Positions 34,961 through 47,605 of a DNA stretch of 64,000 nucleotides are shown here, in pieces. Where the stretch lies: the NCBI GenBank assembly GCA_963693365.1, contig CAVNZM010000002.1, positions 7,316,001 to 7,380,000 of the forward strand, in the 5' to 3' direction. The notes beneath the pieces were generated by a model. It made no database searches, was not told where the DNA came from, and saw only the letters and a list, made by a program, of their open reading frames with translations. Position 1 is the first letter of the stretch, and each line of letters opens with the position of its first letter. Position numbers and translations under genes: made by a program. This DNA comes from Amoebidium appalachense. Taxonomy: Eukaryota; Ichthyosporea.

Positions 34961-36205
34961 TGGAAGGGGCGGCGCCAAAGTCACAGGAGAAACTCGGGGA
35001 GCAGGGGTACGCGCTGATAGCATCAGTCACGTGCACGGTTAACACGTAGTCACAGTTACCTCCCATTATTAGCTCAGTAGACCAATTATTAAAGTAGAGT
35101 AGGAAATTAATATATGGGGCCACCGACATGATGGCAAGTACTAGATCTACAATAATGACGAGAAGGAAGGGGGCGGGGGCCGGGGAGGTAGGGAGTAGGG
35201 CCTTATGAAAATATCCTGTTTTTCGCCCTGAGTAGCAACCGGGATATATCACGAAAATATCGCCTTAGCCCCTGAATATCCCCTTTTTTTTTTCTGAGAG
35301 CGCCCTGAGTATCATTACAATTGCAACGTAAAGTTCATCGCAGCGCGTGCACACCGTCAGTACGTGTGACTCCAGCGAACGTAAAGTTCATCGCAGCGCG
35401 AGTACGTCTGAGGATCTGACATAGGCTGCATAAAATAGTGTTCATGGCGCACGTGCCTTTGTGAGCTAGAGCTGCCTCTGTGCACTGATGATGGATGATA
35501 TTCACTCAGGACTGGCAAACTGTGTGTGTAAATGTCCTTTTATCTACCTATAAGTTTCAGCACATACCTTATTGAATGCATATATTGCATAGATTGTTTT
35601 TTCACTAAGACTGCAATACGTATGTCACGTGCACCGGGAAGCCTCCCCGCTGTCAGGGTTCGACATTTGGGTTTCAAGTCGGGTATTTTCCGAAGTATTG
35701 TGACGTCATCCATTTTGGCCTCGCGAAAGTGGGGTATTTCCAGGATATACGTACTTTGGATAGATCAGATAAACCTTTGTATACCTATCCGCTAACATGT
35801 AAATATATCCTCTGGCGGGCAGCCCCTCAGAAGCCAAAACACACTTGATACAGGTGCTTTTGAAACTCAGGGATTTTGATTTCACTGAGCACGCATGTCA
35901 CACTAGCCTACCCGCACCATTATAACCTCAGACAGCCAGTCTAACTTTCATTTAGGTGTTATAATCGCCTGTTCATCTCAGGATAGAGACATTGTGTTGC
36001 TGACTAACTTTAATGAATAGCCTGAGGCGCGCGCAGCGCGCCGTCCGCTGAAAAGCTTTGCTTAGTGTCACCACAGTCGCATTTATTCTTGCTAAGTTCT
36101 CTCCGTGTCTCTAGCTTCAACGGTAGTCGTTTCTTAGATAAGTCTTTCTCCTGAGGATTTCTCTTACGGTCACTTCCTCTCTTGGGGCGCCCGCGCACCC
36201 CCTTC
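34961..36205. other. unique DNA, no gene recognised
   Basis: Hydrophobic minus-strand frame sequence near 35020-35250 is suggestive of a membrane segment but has no splice-defined exon. GTAAAGTTCATCGCAGCGCG occurs twice (about 35328 and 35380). Confidence 0.35.
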
Positions 36206-36209
36206 TAGA

Positions 36210-36243
36210 GATCTGAAGTCTCTCTCTCTTCTCTCTCTCTCTC

Positions 36244-36294
<51 letters not shown>

Positions 36295-36420
36295 CCTCCC
36301 TCCCTCCCTCCCTCTCTCTGCCTCTCTCCCTCTTCCCCCCAGTCTCTCTCTTTCTTTCGCTCTCTCTCTCTATCTCTCTCTCTCCCCCCCCCCCAGTCTC
36401 TCTCTTTCTTTCGCTCGCGC

Positions 36421-36467
<47 letters not shown>

Positions 36468-36468
36468 A

Positions 36469-36507
<39 letters not shown>

Positions 36508-36671
36508 CCCCTCTTCCCCCAGGCTTTCCGAACGGTCTCTCTCTCTTCACGTTCTTCCTCCTCTCCCTTTCTCTGTCTCTCGGTCTCTCTCTCTCACCGT
36601 CTCCCCCCCTTCCCCCCCCCCCCCCCCCCGCCCCGAGTCTCTCTCTCAGGCAGTTTTCAATCCCTCGCTCT

Positions 36672-36756
<85 letters not shown>

Positions 36757-37034
36757 TCTCTACTTTCTCTCTCTCCCTCTCTCCCCGAGAGTCTCTTTGT
36801 CTCTCTCTCTCTCCCCCCCCCTCTCACGGTGCTCTGAGACTCCCGGTCTCTCTTTCTCTCCGAAGCCTCCCCCTCTCCCCCCCACCCCCACCCCTCCCTC
36901 ACTACCCTCCCAGCTCTCTCTCTGCCTGTCTCCTCCGTCTACAGGCAACTGGGCTTTCTTTCCAGTTCCGACGTAATATCCCTCTCGTTGCCCCCCCCCC
37001 CCCCCCCCCCCCCCCTCCCCCCCCCCTTCCCCCG
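36210..37034. repeat. (CT)n and poly-C tracts
   Basis: CT-rich at 36221-36520, poly-C near 36604-36630, CT-rich again at 36676-36860 and a C run at 36990-37034. Confidence 0.85.
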
Positions 37035-37246
37035 GGCCGGGGGGTTAGAAACGGCTGCATTTTCCTCCACCACCTCCGCCACCTCCTTGGCAGCCGAAAT
37101 ATTAGCACCCGATTCCTGGCCCACAGACTTTTCAGTGGCGACCGTACCAGACTGCTTGGCCTTCTTTGCCTTGACCACCGCAAGCGTGTTTAAGAAAATC
37201 GCCCAACTTGAGTGTTTTAGGGCCAGGCTTCGACTGCTCCTTCCCA
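37035..37246 (-). CDS. possible exon, nuclear-protein-like composition
   Basis: Read on the minus strand, CGCTTTTCAG|ATGGGAAGG is a good acceptor at about 37247. One frame begins KEQSKPGPKTLKLGDFLKH and stops after about 35 codons. Another frame gives a Lys/Ala/Glu-rich stretch (VVKAKKAKQSGTVATEKS) running into poly-C. Joining the two would need a shift. I recognise no family. It may be an exon of an undetected gene or noise. Confidence 0.22.
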
Positions 37247-37664
37247 TCTGAAAAGCGATGGTCAGGCTGCCGAGTGCTGGCAGCCACAGGGGCTACCCTA
37301 GGAAGCGCGTGTTTGCCCGACCTACAGCGAAAGGGCCCAAAAACAACACGGGTGAAAGCGTGACACGTGAGAACCGGCTCTGAGTCACCTGACAACTGAC
37401 TTGAAGGCTGAAGGGAGGGAGTTTCGCGCCAAAAAAAAAAAAAAACGAAAATAACCATCAGACTGGTGTAAGGCCATGACATTTGTAACTTATGTCAACA
37501 AAAAGCCCCCAAAACCTTAAGATTATGTCAAAAGGTTCCCCAATTTTACCATTACGGTGGCCAAAATTCATTTTACTTGACTGCTGAGTGCTGGATAACC
37601 GAGCGAACTATCCCATGCATGAAAATAATAGCCTATCACCGAATTCCCACCCCAGCTGGCGCTT

Positions 37665-37707
<43 letters not shown>

Positions 37708-38353
37708 CTATATGTACACTCCACTATCCGGCGACGTACCCTACGCAGGAAGCGTAGTGTACCCCAGGCGGGGTATTTTTTTCTGGCAGTGGGGTATTTT
37801 TTAGGGTATTTTTGGGGTATTGTCTAACCCTGCCCGCTGTCCCGTTCCACCGTGCATTGGAATTTGGGCAAAGCATCTGATTGGCTAATTATAGTACGCT
37901 GCGAATTGCGTCACAGAAAACCAATCGTATCGCGGCAAAATCATTTCACAGTAGCCAATCATAATTCTCTAATTAGGGTACGGAATTTTTTGGATGTTTG
38001 CACAAACAAAAGAGAACGTCACAGAGAAAATGATTCATAGAGGGTTCAGATACGGAAAGGATATAGTAGCTTCTCAAGTTATGCTAAACCAAATGCATAT
38101 ACAAGAAGTTTTCAAGTCAGATACCGATTTACAGCTGGGGTACACGCACACAAGTTTCAAAGTACGGGTTGAATGCATATAGTGATCTATTCACACAGAA
38201 TTATTTCCACCCTGGGGCAATTGAGCTGCATAAATTTTTGGATAAATAGCCCAAAGCAAAACAAACGCAATGACACACACCGCGCATTCACCTGATTGAT
38301 ATTTGCCCTTTGTCCCCTTCATAACAGTTCTGGGTACATACTACCCGCATACA
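37247..38353. other. unique DNA with a 43-nt poly-G run, upstream of the MDR gene
   Basis: Poly-G at about 37665-37707. The last few hundred bases should contain the oxidoreductase promoter, but no core element stands out. Confidence 0.4.
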
Positions 38354-38736
38354 ATGCTCCGCCACTCCCTCTCTACTCTCGTCAAGCAAACCCACATCGT
38401 TTCTTTCCTTCGCCAGAACGTGAGAATGCTTGCCAGCAGCGCCCCCTCCACCAGCCCTTCCACCATGAAGGCGGCACGCATCCACAAGGCCGACCACCCA
38501 TTTGAAAACTTCGTTGTTGATGAGGTCGACACCCCAAAGCCAGGACCAGGCGAAGCTCTTGTGAAGATCAAGGTGGGTCTTATTGTTCCTGCTGTGTTCG
38601 AATATTTCTCGGCTCATTGCGCATTTGCGCTCAAACGCCCACATACTACAGATCTGATGCTTGCATGCTTACAAGATCCTGATGGCGAGTATGCCACAGT
38701 GCTGTAGGACCACACACACACACACACACATACACA

Positions 38737-38780
<44 letters not shown>

Positions 38781-38932
38781 CACACACAAACACACAAACA
38801 CATACATTCGCTCACTCACCCGCTCACTCATTCCTCACAATGCACACACCCATGAAGGTGGAAGCCTCGAAGATGCTCCACAAGTACGAGCCTGTCGCCC
38901 ATCCCTCCCCCCCCCCCCCCCCCCCCCGCCCG

Positions 38933-38963
<31 letters not shown>

Positions 38964-39893
38964 AGAGAGAGAGCGACTCTTACAGGGATCATTAATCACG
39001 TGGTGTTAAACCCACAGGCTGCAGCGGTGAACCCCCTCGACTTTAAGCTTGCCGCTGGGTGGGTGCCCTTCATTAAAGTCTTCCCTGCGACCGTCGGCGA
39101 AGACCTGAGCGGTGTGGTGGCAGCGGTTGGGGAGGGCGTAACTGGGGTTAAGGTGGGCGACGAGGTATTCACCGGCACCATGAACGGGGCATATGCCGAA
39201 TACATCAGCACACCCGCCTCCTGGCTTAACCCCAAACCAGCCGACTGGTCGTTTTCGACCGCGGCCGCAGCTGGCATGGGCATACTTACAGCGGCCAATG
39301 CTCTCTTTCTGTCGTTAAAGACAGCTACACCCTCAAACCCCACCACAGTTTCGGAAAAAATCCTTATTTGGGGCGCCGGTGGGCCTGTCGGTACCATGGC
39401 TACCCAGTTGGCCACCTTAAGCGGATACGAGGTGGTGGCGGTGGCTGGGAAGGACAGCGAACCTTTGCTTAAGGCCTGCGGCGCAAAGTATGTGTTTGAT
39501 CACAGGGACCCCGAAGTTTCTGCACAAGTTCGCGAGATCGTCGGCGAGGAGTTGAGGTATGCGCTCGATTTGGTCGGCACGAAGACCATTCCCATCGTGG
39601 CGTCGCTTTTGCGTAAAGAGGGGGACGCATTCCTGACGGAGTCCGCCGGGCCCCCCAACGGACTCCTCCCTGCAAACGTGATATTTGAGTTCATAAACAC
39701 CAACGATGTTCTTTTGGACCCCGCTAAGGGAAAATTGGTCTACGGGGAGGTTCGCCCGCTGATTGCTGGGGGAAAACTTAAGGTTGTTGATGTGATGGAG
39801 GTAGAGGGGGGGCTCGAGGCGGTTAAATTTGCGGTGCAGACTGTGTTTGAGGGAAAGAATGCCGGAAAGAAGGTCGTTGTTCCTATTAGCTAG
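38354..39893 (+). CDS. zinc-free MDR oxidoreductase (quinone/enoyl-reductase type)
   Basis: Two exons (38354-38572 and 39018-39893; GT-AG, phase 0) encode 364 residues. The join gives VKIK|AAAVNPLDFK, the family's N-terminal signature. A Rossmann-type nucleotide-binding loop, GAGGPVG, lies at residues 192-198, and the structural zinc cysteines of classical alcohol dehydrogenases are absent. Overall it resembles NADPH:quinone oxidoreductases and fungal trans-acting enoyl reductases (ToxD-like), so NADPH-dependent reduction of a quinone or enone is likely. The substrate cannot be told. The 37 residues before MKAARIHK are rich in Arg, Ser and hydrophobics with no acid, suggesting a mitochondrial presequence. 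ATG 38354 was chosen because it gives this extension; initiation at Met38 would give a cytosolic form. The intron carries a CACG repeat and poly-C. Confidence 0.9.
38710..38963. repeat. (CA)n/(CGCA)n and poly-C in the MDR intron
   Basis: CA and CGCA repeats (38712-38800), then C runs (38909-38949) and CA/GA up to 38970. Confidence 0.85.
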
Positions 39894-40042
39894 AATTGTC
39901 TCCCAGTGAGGGTGTGTGTGTGTGTGTGAGGGAAGGAGGGAGGGGATGGGGGGGGATAACTGGTGGCAAAGCTGGTGTTTGGAGGCGTGCAATATTAACC
40001 CGATTTGTTAAGTGTGTTTGGTAAAATTGAAGGCCCGGGTCG

Positions 40043-40226
40043 GTTGCCTAAGTTATGAGAGATGTTGCGGCCTGCGGAACATGCCGGTTATGATTGTATT
40101 TTGAGATTGTTCAGGGTTTAGGTTTAATTTTACGTTGTTGCCTAAGTTATGAGAGATGTTGCGGCCTGCGGAACATGCCGGTTATGATTGCATTTTGAGA
40201 TTGTTCAGGGTTTAGGTTTAATTTTA
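40043..40226. repeat. 94-bp tandem duplication downstream of the MDR gene
   Basis: Two head-to-tail copies starting GTTGCCTAAGTTATGAGAGA at 40043 and 40137 differ at one or two positions. The near identity implies a recent duplication in the 3' flank. Confidence 0.9.
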
Positions 40227-40386
40227 GGATGATGTCGCAAAGCAAAAACGCCTAGTGTGTACAAATGAGAGCAATTGTAAATGTAGGTAGGCCTTTGTGT
40301 AGAATACATGTGGCCATGAAAACTCCAATGATTCCCGTTAAATCAATTGTCTCCTTGTTTCTCCCCCTTCCACAGCTTCTACACAA

Positions 40387-40408
40387 CACACACACACACA
40401 TACCTTTG

Positions 40409-40446
<38 letters not shown>

Positions 40447-40673
40447 CACGCACACACAGGCACACACACACACACACACACCACACGCCTCCAAATGGCC
40501 GCCCCTGTGTCTACTCACATTCACGCATGCTCACGCCTACACACGCACGCACGCGCGCGCGCGCACGCACACACACACACACAAACAATCGGTTGCCCCA
40601 GTACTTTTCTGTGTGTGTGTGTGTTGCTGCCATTGTTGGTAGACGGGCGGGGCGGGGGGAGGGAGGGGGAGAA

Positions 40674-40707
<34 letters not shown>

Positions 40708-41126
40708 GAGCGGGGAGGGAGGGTTGGGGGGGGGAAGGGGGATAGAAAGAGGAGGAAATGATACGAGAGGCAGGCGAATTCCGAGCATCATCGGGAGGGG
40801 GGGGGGGGGAGGGGGGAGGGAGGTAAGGCCCAAAAAACGGCAAAGCAATACTACTTAGCATCAAGAAGGGATAAGGATGCCAGGCACAAACGGAAAAGGC
40901 GCCGGAGGGGGGGGAGGAGGGGGAGGTCAGTGTGTGCGCAATGGTTTGTAGAGAGAGAGAGAGAGAGAGAGTGTGTGTGTGTGTGTGCTTGCGCGCGCGC
41001 GTGTGTTTCACATGCGCGCGTGCGCAACGCTTCCGCGCATGTGTGCGGCCGCCGGCAGGGGAGGGGAGGGGGGGGGGGGAGGAGGAGGGGAGAGGGGAGG
41101 GTATGGGGCAGGGGGGGGGGGGGGGG
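40387..41126. repeat. (CA)n, poly-G, (GA)n/(TG)n block
   Basis: CA (40387-40480 and 40550-40585), G-rich (40645-40740, 40797-40823 and 41060-41126), GA then TG (40950-41010). No gene is visible. Confidence 0.85.
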
Positions 41127-41666
41127 GTGATGGGACGTCAGCCGTGTGCTCTCTGTCCCAGACATCCGTTAAACATGAACCAATAACTTATCTATCACCA
41201 TTTCTGGCTCCTGTTAGCCAGCCATACAATACTCTTATTAAGATTATATCCACACAGTAGACCATCTCTAGTCAAGAATGTCACCAGATTATGTCGCATT
41301 CATCGAATATTGTATACTTAGATCGTGATGCCCGGTTATTGTGACTTCTATAATGCTCCCCCCCCTCCCCTCCCCTCCCCCCCCCCCCCCCCCCCTCCCC
41401 CCCCCCCCCCCACCCCCCCCCCACCCCCCCCCCCCCCCCCCCCCACTACAAAAACAACAGCCCATCCTCCTCACTCTGATGTCACAAACCATTCCTAGAG
41501 CCTAGACCCGACATCTCAACCTTTTTGAATTACACCTTAAAGCCACACAAAAATATATCCAGCAAGCGTATCCCAATTGATGAGACAATAGCACTTGTGT
41601 AACACCAGTGTTAAATTTAGATGATTCAACTTTTGCGATGCGATTCCATTGCCGTAGATCCACCAA
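41127..41666. other. 3' flank of the protease gene, with poly-C at 41359-41445
   Basis: Unique sequence apart from the C-rich tract. No poly-A signal of the protease gene was identified with confidence. Confidence 0.4.
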
Positions 41667-42771
41667 TCAAACAGTCAGATCGTCCACGAGGGCAGTGAAG
41701 AGGGCCATCCCCAGTAGCAAAATCCCAAACTGGCACCCTAAACCCACATCCCTCTCGGGGGCCGCTGAAGAATTTTCTCTTTTTGATGGATCCTTTTCCG
41801 GGACGAAGGAGACGTAATGAAACGTGCCTGAGCTTTTACGGTACGTGGAAAGGCAGTTTTCCCCATCGGAAACAACGAGAATTCCTGCATCGTCATCCGA
41901 TCCATCTGAAATTTCGTTGTTAATGTCATGATATTCAAGATTGCCGAATAGCGATTGGCCGGTGACGTTTGTGACGGCGATGCACCGGGAGTGCCATACA
42001 CCCATTAGATCCTTGAAATTGATTGGGTGGCAGTACGAAGGGAAGAGTTCTGATTGGACAGCCACGCGTATGCAGTTCCTCTTTTTGAAGTTGTTCTGGT
42101 TGAAAAGGGTGGAAGTTTCGGGAACGTTGCAGGTGTTTTCTGTGTAGTAGCACACGTATCCATCTGCTGATTCGTTGGCTAATAGGATCTTGTGGGATAG
42201 GCCGGTGGTGGCTGGGGTGGTGGGTTTTGGCTCTGCGGTCTGTAAACGTGCACGGAAAGGTGGGTGGGTGGGGGAAGGGGGGGGGGGGGGGGGGGGGGAG
42301 GAGGGTAAAGGTTAGAATGTGTTGCCGTGAGCACGATGTACAGATACTTCACCAAAACCATTTGTAATGCAGATTGTGCAAAGCACACATACAATGCATC
42401 ATAAGTAGTACCCATCCTTAAGTGGTGGTAGTGGTGTGTGTGTGTGTGGTGGTGGTGGGGGTGTGGGGGGGAGACAGGAGGTGGAGGGGGGAGGGTGGAG
42501 GGGGGCACGGAGGCCGGGAGGGGGAGGGGGGGGAGGGGGGAAGGGAAGGAGGGGGTGAAGGAGGGGGGGGGGGGAGGAGGATCGAGGGAGTCTGAGGAAA
42601 TCAGGAAGGTGGGAGGGAGGAGGGTTGCTGGTGGATGGATGAGGTTAGGGTGCCGGTGAGGGGGGGGGGGGAAGGAGAGAGGCGGGAAGTTGTAGGGTGG
42701 GTGGGTGGGTGGGGGGGGGGGGGGGTAGATGAGCCTTGCAATGTTCGATTTAGGCAATTTTGGAATCAATC

Positions 42772-42808
<37 letters not shown>

Positions 42809-43066
42809 GACTCGTCTGTTGCCCTAATCTACCATCAAAGCTAGGTTTTTCCTTGTTTGAATGTTTGCTTATTTGCTTGTTTGTTTGTTGTTTGTTTCCT
42901 TGTTTGTTTAAAGGGACGGTCTCTTACGATCCAAGTCTTATTTTCTTTCTCTTTTGAACCCTTTCTCCTAAAAAATTATGTTTTTTTTTTTTTTGGTTTG
43001 TTTGCTTGTTTGCTTACTAGTGTTTGCTGGTTTGAGGCTTACCACGGTTTGTGTTTTTTTTGTTTG

Positions 43067-43097
<31 letters not shown>

Positions 43098-43873
43098 GGG
43101 AGGGGGGGGAAGGGGGGGGGGGGTGACTGGGGGAGGGGGAGGGAGGGGGGGAGGGGGGGGGGGGGGGCAGGTTTTGCATGCCCGTATACTCACCAGTGGT
43201 TCCAATGCTGCAGCATAGAGCAGTGAGCCAATATCATACTCCACACTCACACACTTGCTGGTCGTAAAATCTGGGCCAATCTCCATCCTTCCCCACCCAG
43301 TCGCTATGTCCCCGTCGCCCAATTGCACGTCATGGAAGTTAATCCACGAATTTGATTGGCTGTCGTCTCTGGTAACCGCCACGCACCGATTGCGTCTCGC
43401 GATCGGCCATAGCCCGTACGTGATTGGGTGGCAGTAGGTCGGCGCCGATCCCGACTGAACCTTCACGAGGATGCAATTTAGGTTCTTGCCGTAGTTTTGG
43501 CCCAAGTTTATGCCCAATTTGCCCAAAACATGATCCGTGCACCTGCCATCGCCGTAAAAGCAGGCCAGACCATCCACATCTTTCTCAGAAGAAATCATCC
43601 TCTTGGTGACACGGAAACCTATCGTAATCGTCGTATTTGAAGTGGGCTGTTTGGGAATAATCGAACAGGAGATTTTAAGGGAGGGGGAGACGAGTGGGGA
43701 AGGCAGGGGGGGGGAGGGGGGGGGGGGGGGGGGGGGGTAGTGAGGAGGAGAGGGGGGAGGGTGTGGGTGGGTGCGGGGTCATGGGAGGTAGAATTGGGTA
43801 CAGAGATTTGGTTATGTGTGTTGGGGGAGTTGAGGATGGGATCAAAGGGGAAAGAGGTTTTTTTTTTTTTTTT

Positions 43874-43914
<41 letters not shown>

Positions 43915-44730
43915 GGGGGTGGGGAGGGGGGAGGGAGGGGGCGGGGGAGGAGAAGGGTGGGAGTTGTTAGCTAGTGCTAAGATTGAAAGAGAAAACACCA
44001 AACGGTGTGCGTCCAGGCAAATGTGTGCCATTGTGTGATTACAGTGGCACTGTTGTGTGTGTGTGCTTGTGTGTGTGCGCGCATGCCCTCGCACGCCTGT
44101 GTGTGTCTGTGTGTGCTCCCGGTGGCGGTGGTGGTGGTGGTAACGTTGAAGGAGGGGGGGGAGGATGGGGGTGAGGGGAGGGTTTGTTATAAAGCGATGA
44201 AGAAAAATTATTTGGTGAGGGTGTGATTTTGTGAGTGTGTTTTTAGTGGTGGTTGGGGCCTGTGCGTGTGTGTGTGTTGGGGGGAGGGGGGGGGGAGAAG
44301 GGGGGGGGGGTGGGGGGGTGGGGAGGGGGGAGGCAATAGGGGATCGAGTGATCGTGGAAGGAACGAGCAGGACCATTCGGGTAAGTTCCATGACCTACCT
44401 CAGGCTCAGGGAGGCACTCCTGCCTGTTGCATTCGCTGATGGATTGCACGTGGGAGAGGGGGCAGGCCACGTGGGGCCAAGACGTGCAAATTCGCGTGCG
44501 GGTGCTTAGACCCCTTCCACACGAGGCACTGCATGAGCCCCATGAACCCCACTGGCCGAAAGTTGGGATTGGGCCTTCGGTGGGTCCGGCCTGAGGAGGT
44601 GATAAGTAGAGGAAAAGGAAGGGTGAGAGGGCCGGGGGGGGAGGGGGGGGGGGACGGGAGGGAAGGTGAGACGGATAAGTGTATGGGAAAGCAGAAAACA
44701 TGTGTGGGTGTGGGTGTGCTTTGCGTGATT

Positions 44731-44765
<35 letters not shown>

Positions 44766-45461
44766 GAAAGGGGGGAGGGAAAGGGAACGGGGGGCGTGGG
44801 GGGGGGAAGGGGGGAGAGGGGGGGGCAGGGTGTCTGTGTGTGCGTGTGGGGGGGGGGGAGGGGGAAGGGGGGAAGGGGGGGAAGAGGAAGAGGGGAAAAG
44901 AGATTATGATATCATCATATTATGTTATTCGAAGGACCATATTTCCGTCCCTTTTCTTTAGCCCCGAATCTAATCTATACAAGGTCAATTTAAAAAGGAA
45001 GTGCCTGAATCGAGCCAGTGGAGTAGGGGGAAGGGGGCGAGGGGGAAGGGAGGTGGGGGAAGGAAGGGTGGGATGGGAGGTGGGGAAATAGGGGGGGGGG
45101 GGGGGGGGGGGGGTAGGGGGGGGGGGGGGGGGGGGGGGGAGGGAAAGGAAAAAAAGGGAGAGGGAGGATTTAGCGGGCTTTTTACCTCCACAGGGACAGG
45201 CACCAACACACGGTTGTTCAGATAGTAATTGTCGATATCCATCTTGTAGTAGCCAAACCCACCCATGCCTGGAGTGGGTAATGAAGGGCGGAAGGGGGGA
45301 GGGGGGGGGGGGAGGGGGGAGGGGGGGGGGAGGGGGAGGGGAGGGGGGGGGGGGGGGGGGGGGATAGGTTTGATCAGTATATATCTACCAAACAATAGAC
45401 TGTAGGCATGCTGAAACAAGAAGAAAGAGGTTTGTACGTGTGTGTGTGTGCGCGCACGCCG

Positions 45462-45504
<43 letters not shown>

Positions 45505-46140
45505 ACGTGCACGTAATGCGTGCGTGTGGTGTGTGTGGGGGAGGAGAGGGGGGGGGGGGGTTTGGAGGAGGGGGAGAAGGCAAAGGGGGGACTCTTGGAG
45601 CCTTAGGATGCGAACCTGGAAAGTAAGCACTGAAAGGCAGAATTTAACCTAAAATGGAATTGGGTGGGGGGTTCTAACGAGACTTTGAAAAATAAGACCG
45701 AGAAATGGGTTCACAGGGTAACGAACAGGGTAGGGGGGGAGAGAGGGGTGGGGGGGCTCCATGTTTCACTTAAAACGAAAACTTTTAACAACCACAGAAA
45801 GGGACTCGGGGGGGAGGGGGGGGGGGGGGGGGGGGGGGGCTCTACACATACCCCAGCCTTCACCCCAGCTATTCTTGATAATCCAGTAGCCATCCCCCCA
45901 GCCTATCAGCTGCATGGCGTGACCCCCCTCCTGCTTTGTGGATTTTGGCTCATAGACCCCAGTGCGATAGACGTTGAAGTCGGAAAATACTCGGATGCCC
46001 ATCTGAACGGGTCCGTTGGTGTAGATCTCCCGCTGTGGCCAATTGAGGAAGTTCAGAAATTCACCGAGGAGGGGGGTTTAGGGTGCATGACAAAGTATGC
46101 ACACACAAAGACAAGGCATCATAAGCGGGCCCTTGAAGGT

Positions 46141-46171
<31 letters not shown>

Positions 46172-46362
46172 GGGGGGGGGTGGCTTGGGGGATGGCCTGG
46201 GTGGTTGGGGGGGGGGGGGGGGGGGGGGGAGGGGGGGGGGGGGGAGGGGAAAGGGAGGGAAGGGAGAAGAACAAGGAGAAGGGTATTATAGAGTGTGGAT
46301 AGGAGTGGGAGAAAGGAGGGCAAAAGAAGGGTGGGTGAGGAGGGGGAGGGGGGGGGGGGGGG

Positions 46363-46400
<38 letters not shown>

Positions 46401-47387
46401 GGGGGGATCTACAAGGAGGAAGAAAGAAGGAAGCAATTGCAATCTTTCTTTCCCAAACAATTCGCTTAAGTTTTGGAGAAGCTATGAGGGAAGTTGGAAG
46501 CTCGAGGGGGGAAAGGGGGAGGGGCAGAGGGAGGGGAGAGAGGGTGGTGGGGGGGGCTTTTTTTTATTACTTTCCGACAACCGAGCGTTAACGCGATAGT
46601 GAACGCGTGACTGTCGATAAACCCCTTAGAGCCCAAGGGACAGCAACCGAGTGATAGTCTTCAAATTATTCCTTATATGGTCATAGACCCATCTCAATCG
46701 AATTATTCCATATATGGTATTAAACTCACCTTGAATTATTCCAAATATGGTAATGATTTCACCTTAATCAAATTATTCCATTTATAGTAATAATAATTAA
46801 CTCACCTTAATCACCTCGATCCTGTCCTCATCTGACAACGAGAAGTAGTCCATACCCGTCATCAGTATCATGTATGACTCCGCCTTGTACCTAAATCGCG
46901 ACTCGTACGAATTTCCATCCGCGCATGTTCTGTTGCAGGGTTTAGCGGGAACCATCACCTGCCATGATTCGCCCTTGTTTGTGTATGGAATGCACCTGGC
47001 CAATATGGCGCCTGGATCTTTCAGATAATTCCATGTGAATGGTTGAGTGGCGCCTTCACAGCCATGGGTTCCACCTGAGGGTGTGTGCACGTGTGAGTGC
47101 CCTTCAACCCTCCCCCCCCCCCCCCCTCCCCCCCACTTCTCCCTCCCCCCCCCTCCCCCCCCCCCTCCCCCTCTCCCCCCCCCCCCCCCCCCCCCACCAC
47201 CACCACCACACACACACACACGAACACACCCATGCACACCCAACGACACACGCAATATCAATGAAGTCGTCATTATTTTTCTTTTTCCCATTTCTCCTTG
47301 GTTCTCGAAGCTTCTCTGCCTCATAAGTTCTTTGTTTTACAGTATTTAATGTGGGGAAGCAGAAGAGAAGGGCGGGCGGGCGGGCGG

Positions 47388-47427
<40 letters not shown>

Positions 47428-47570
47428 TTTATTTTTTATCTTTTTTTTTTCCCGGAATCGGTGGTGCAACTGGCATTGGTTAAGAGTAAGGCAACAGGAG
47501 GAAACAGGAAAAACAATGGCATTGTGCGGGGGCAGAACGAAGTGACAAGAGAGGGGGGATTGGGCGGGGT

Positions 47571-47605
<35 letters not shown>

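Noticed and set aside
35000-35252. Hydrophobic minus-strand segment resembling a membrane span
   Set aside because: No start, splice sites or homologous domain; single hydrophobic stretches arise easily in AT-rich DNA.
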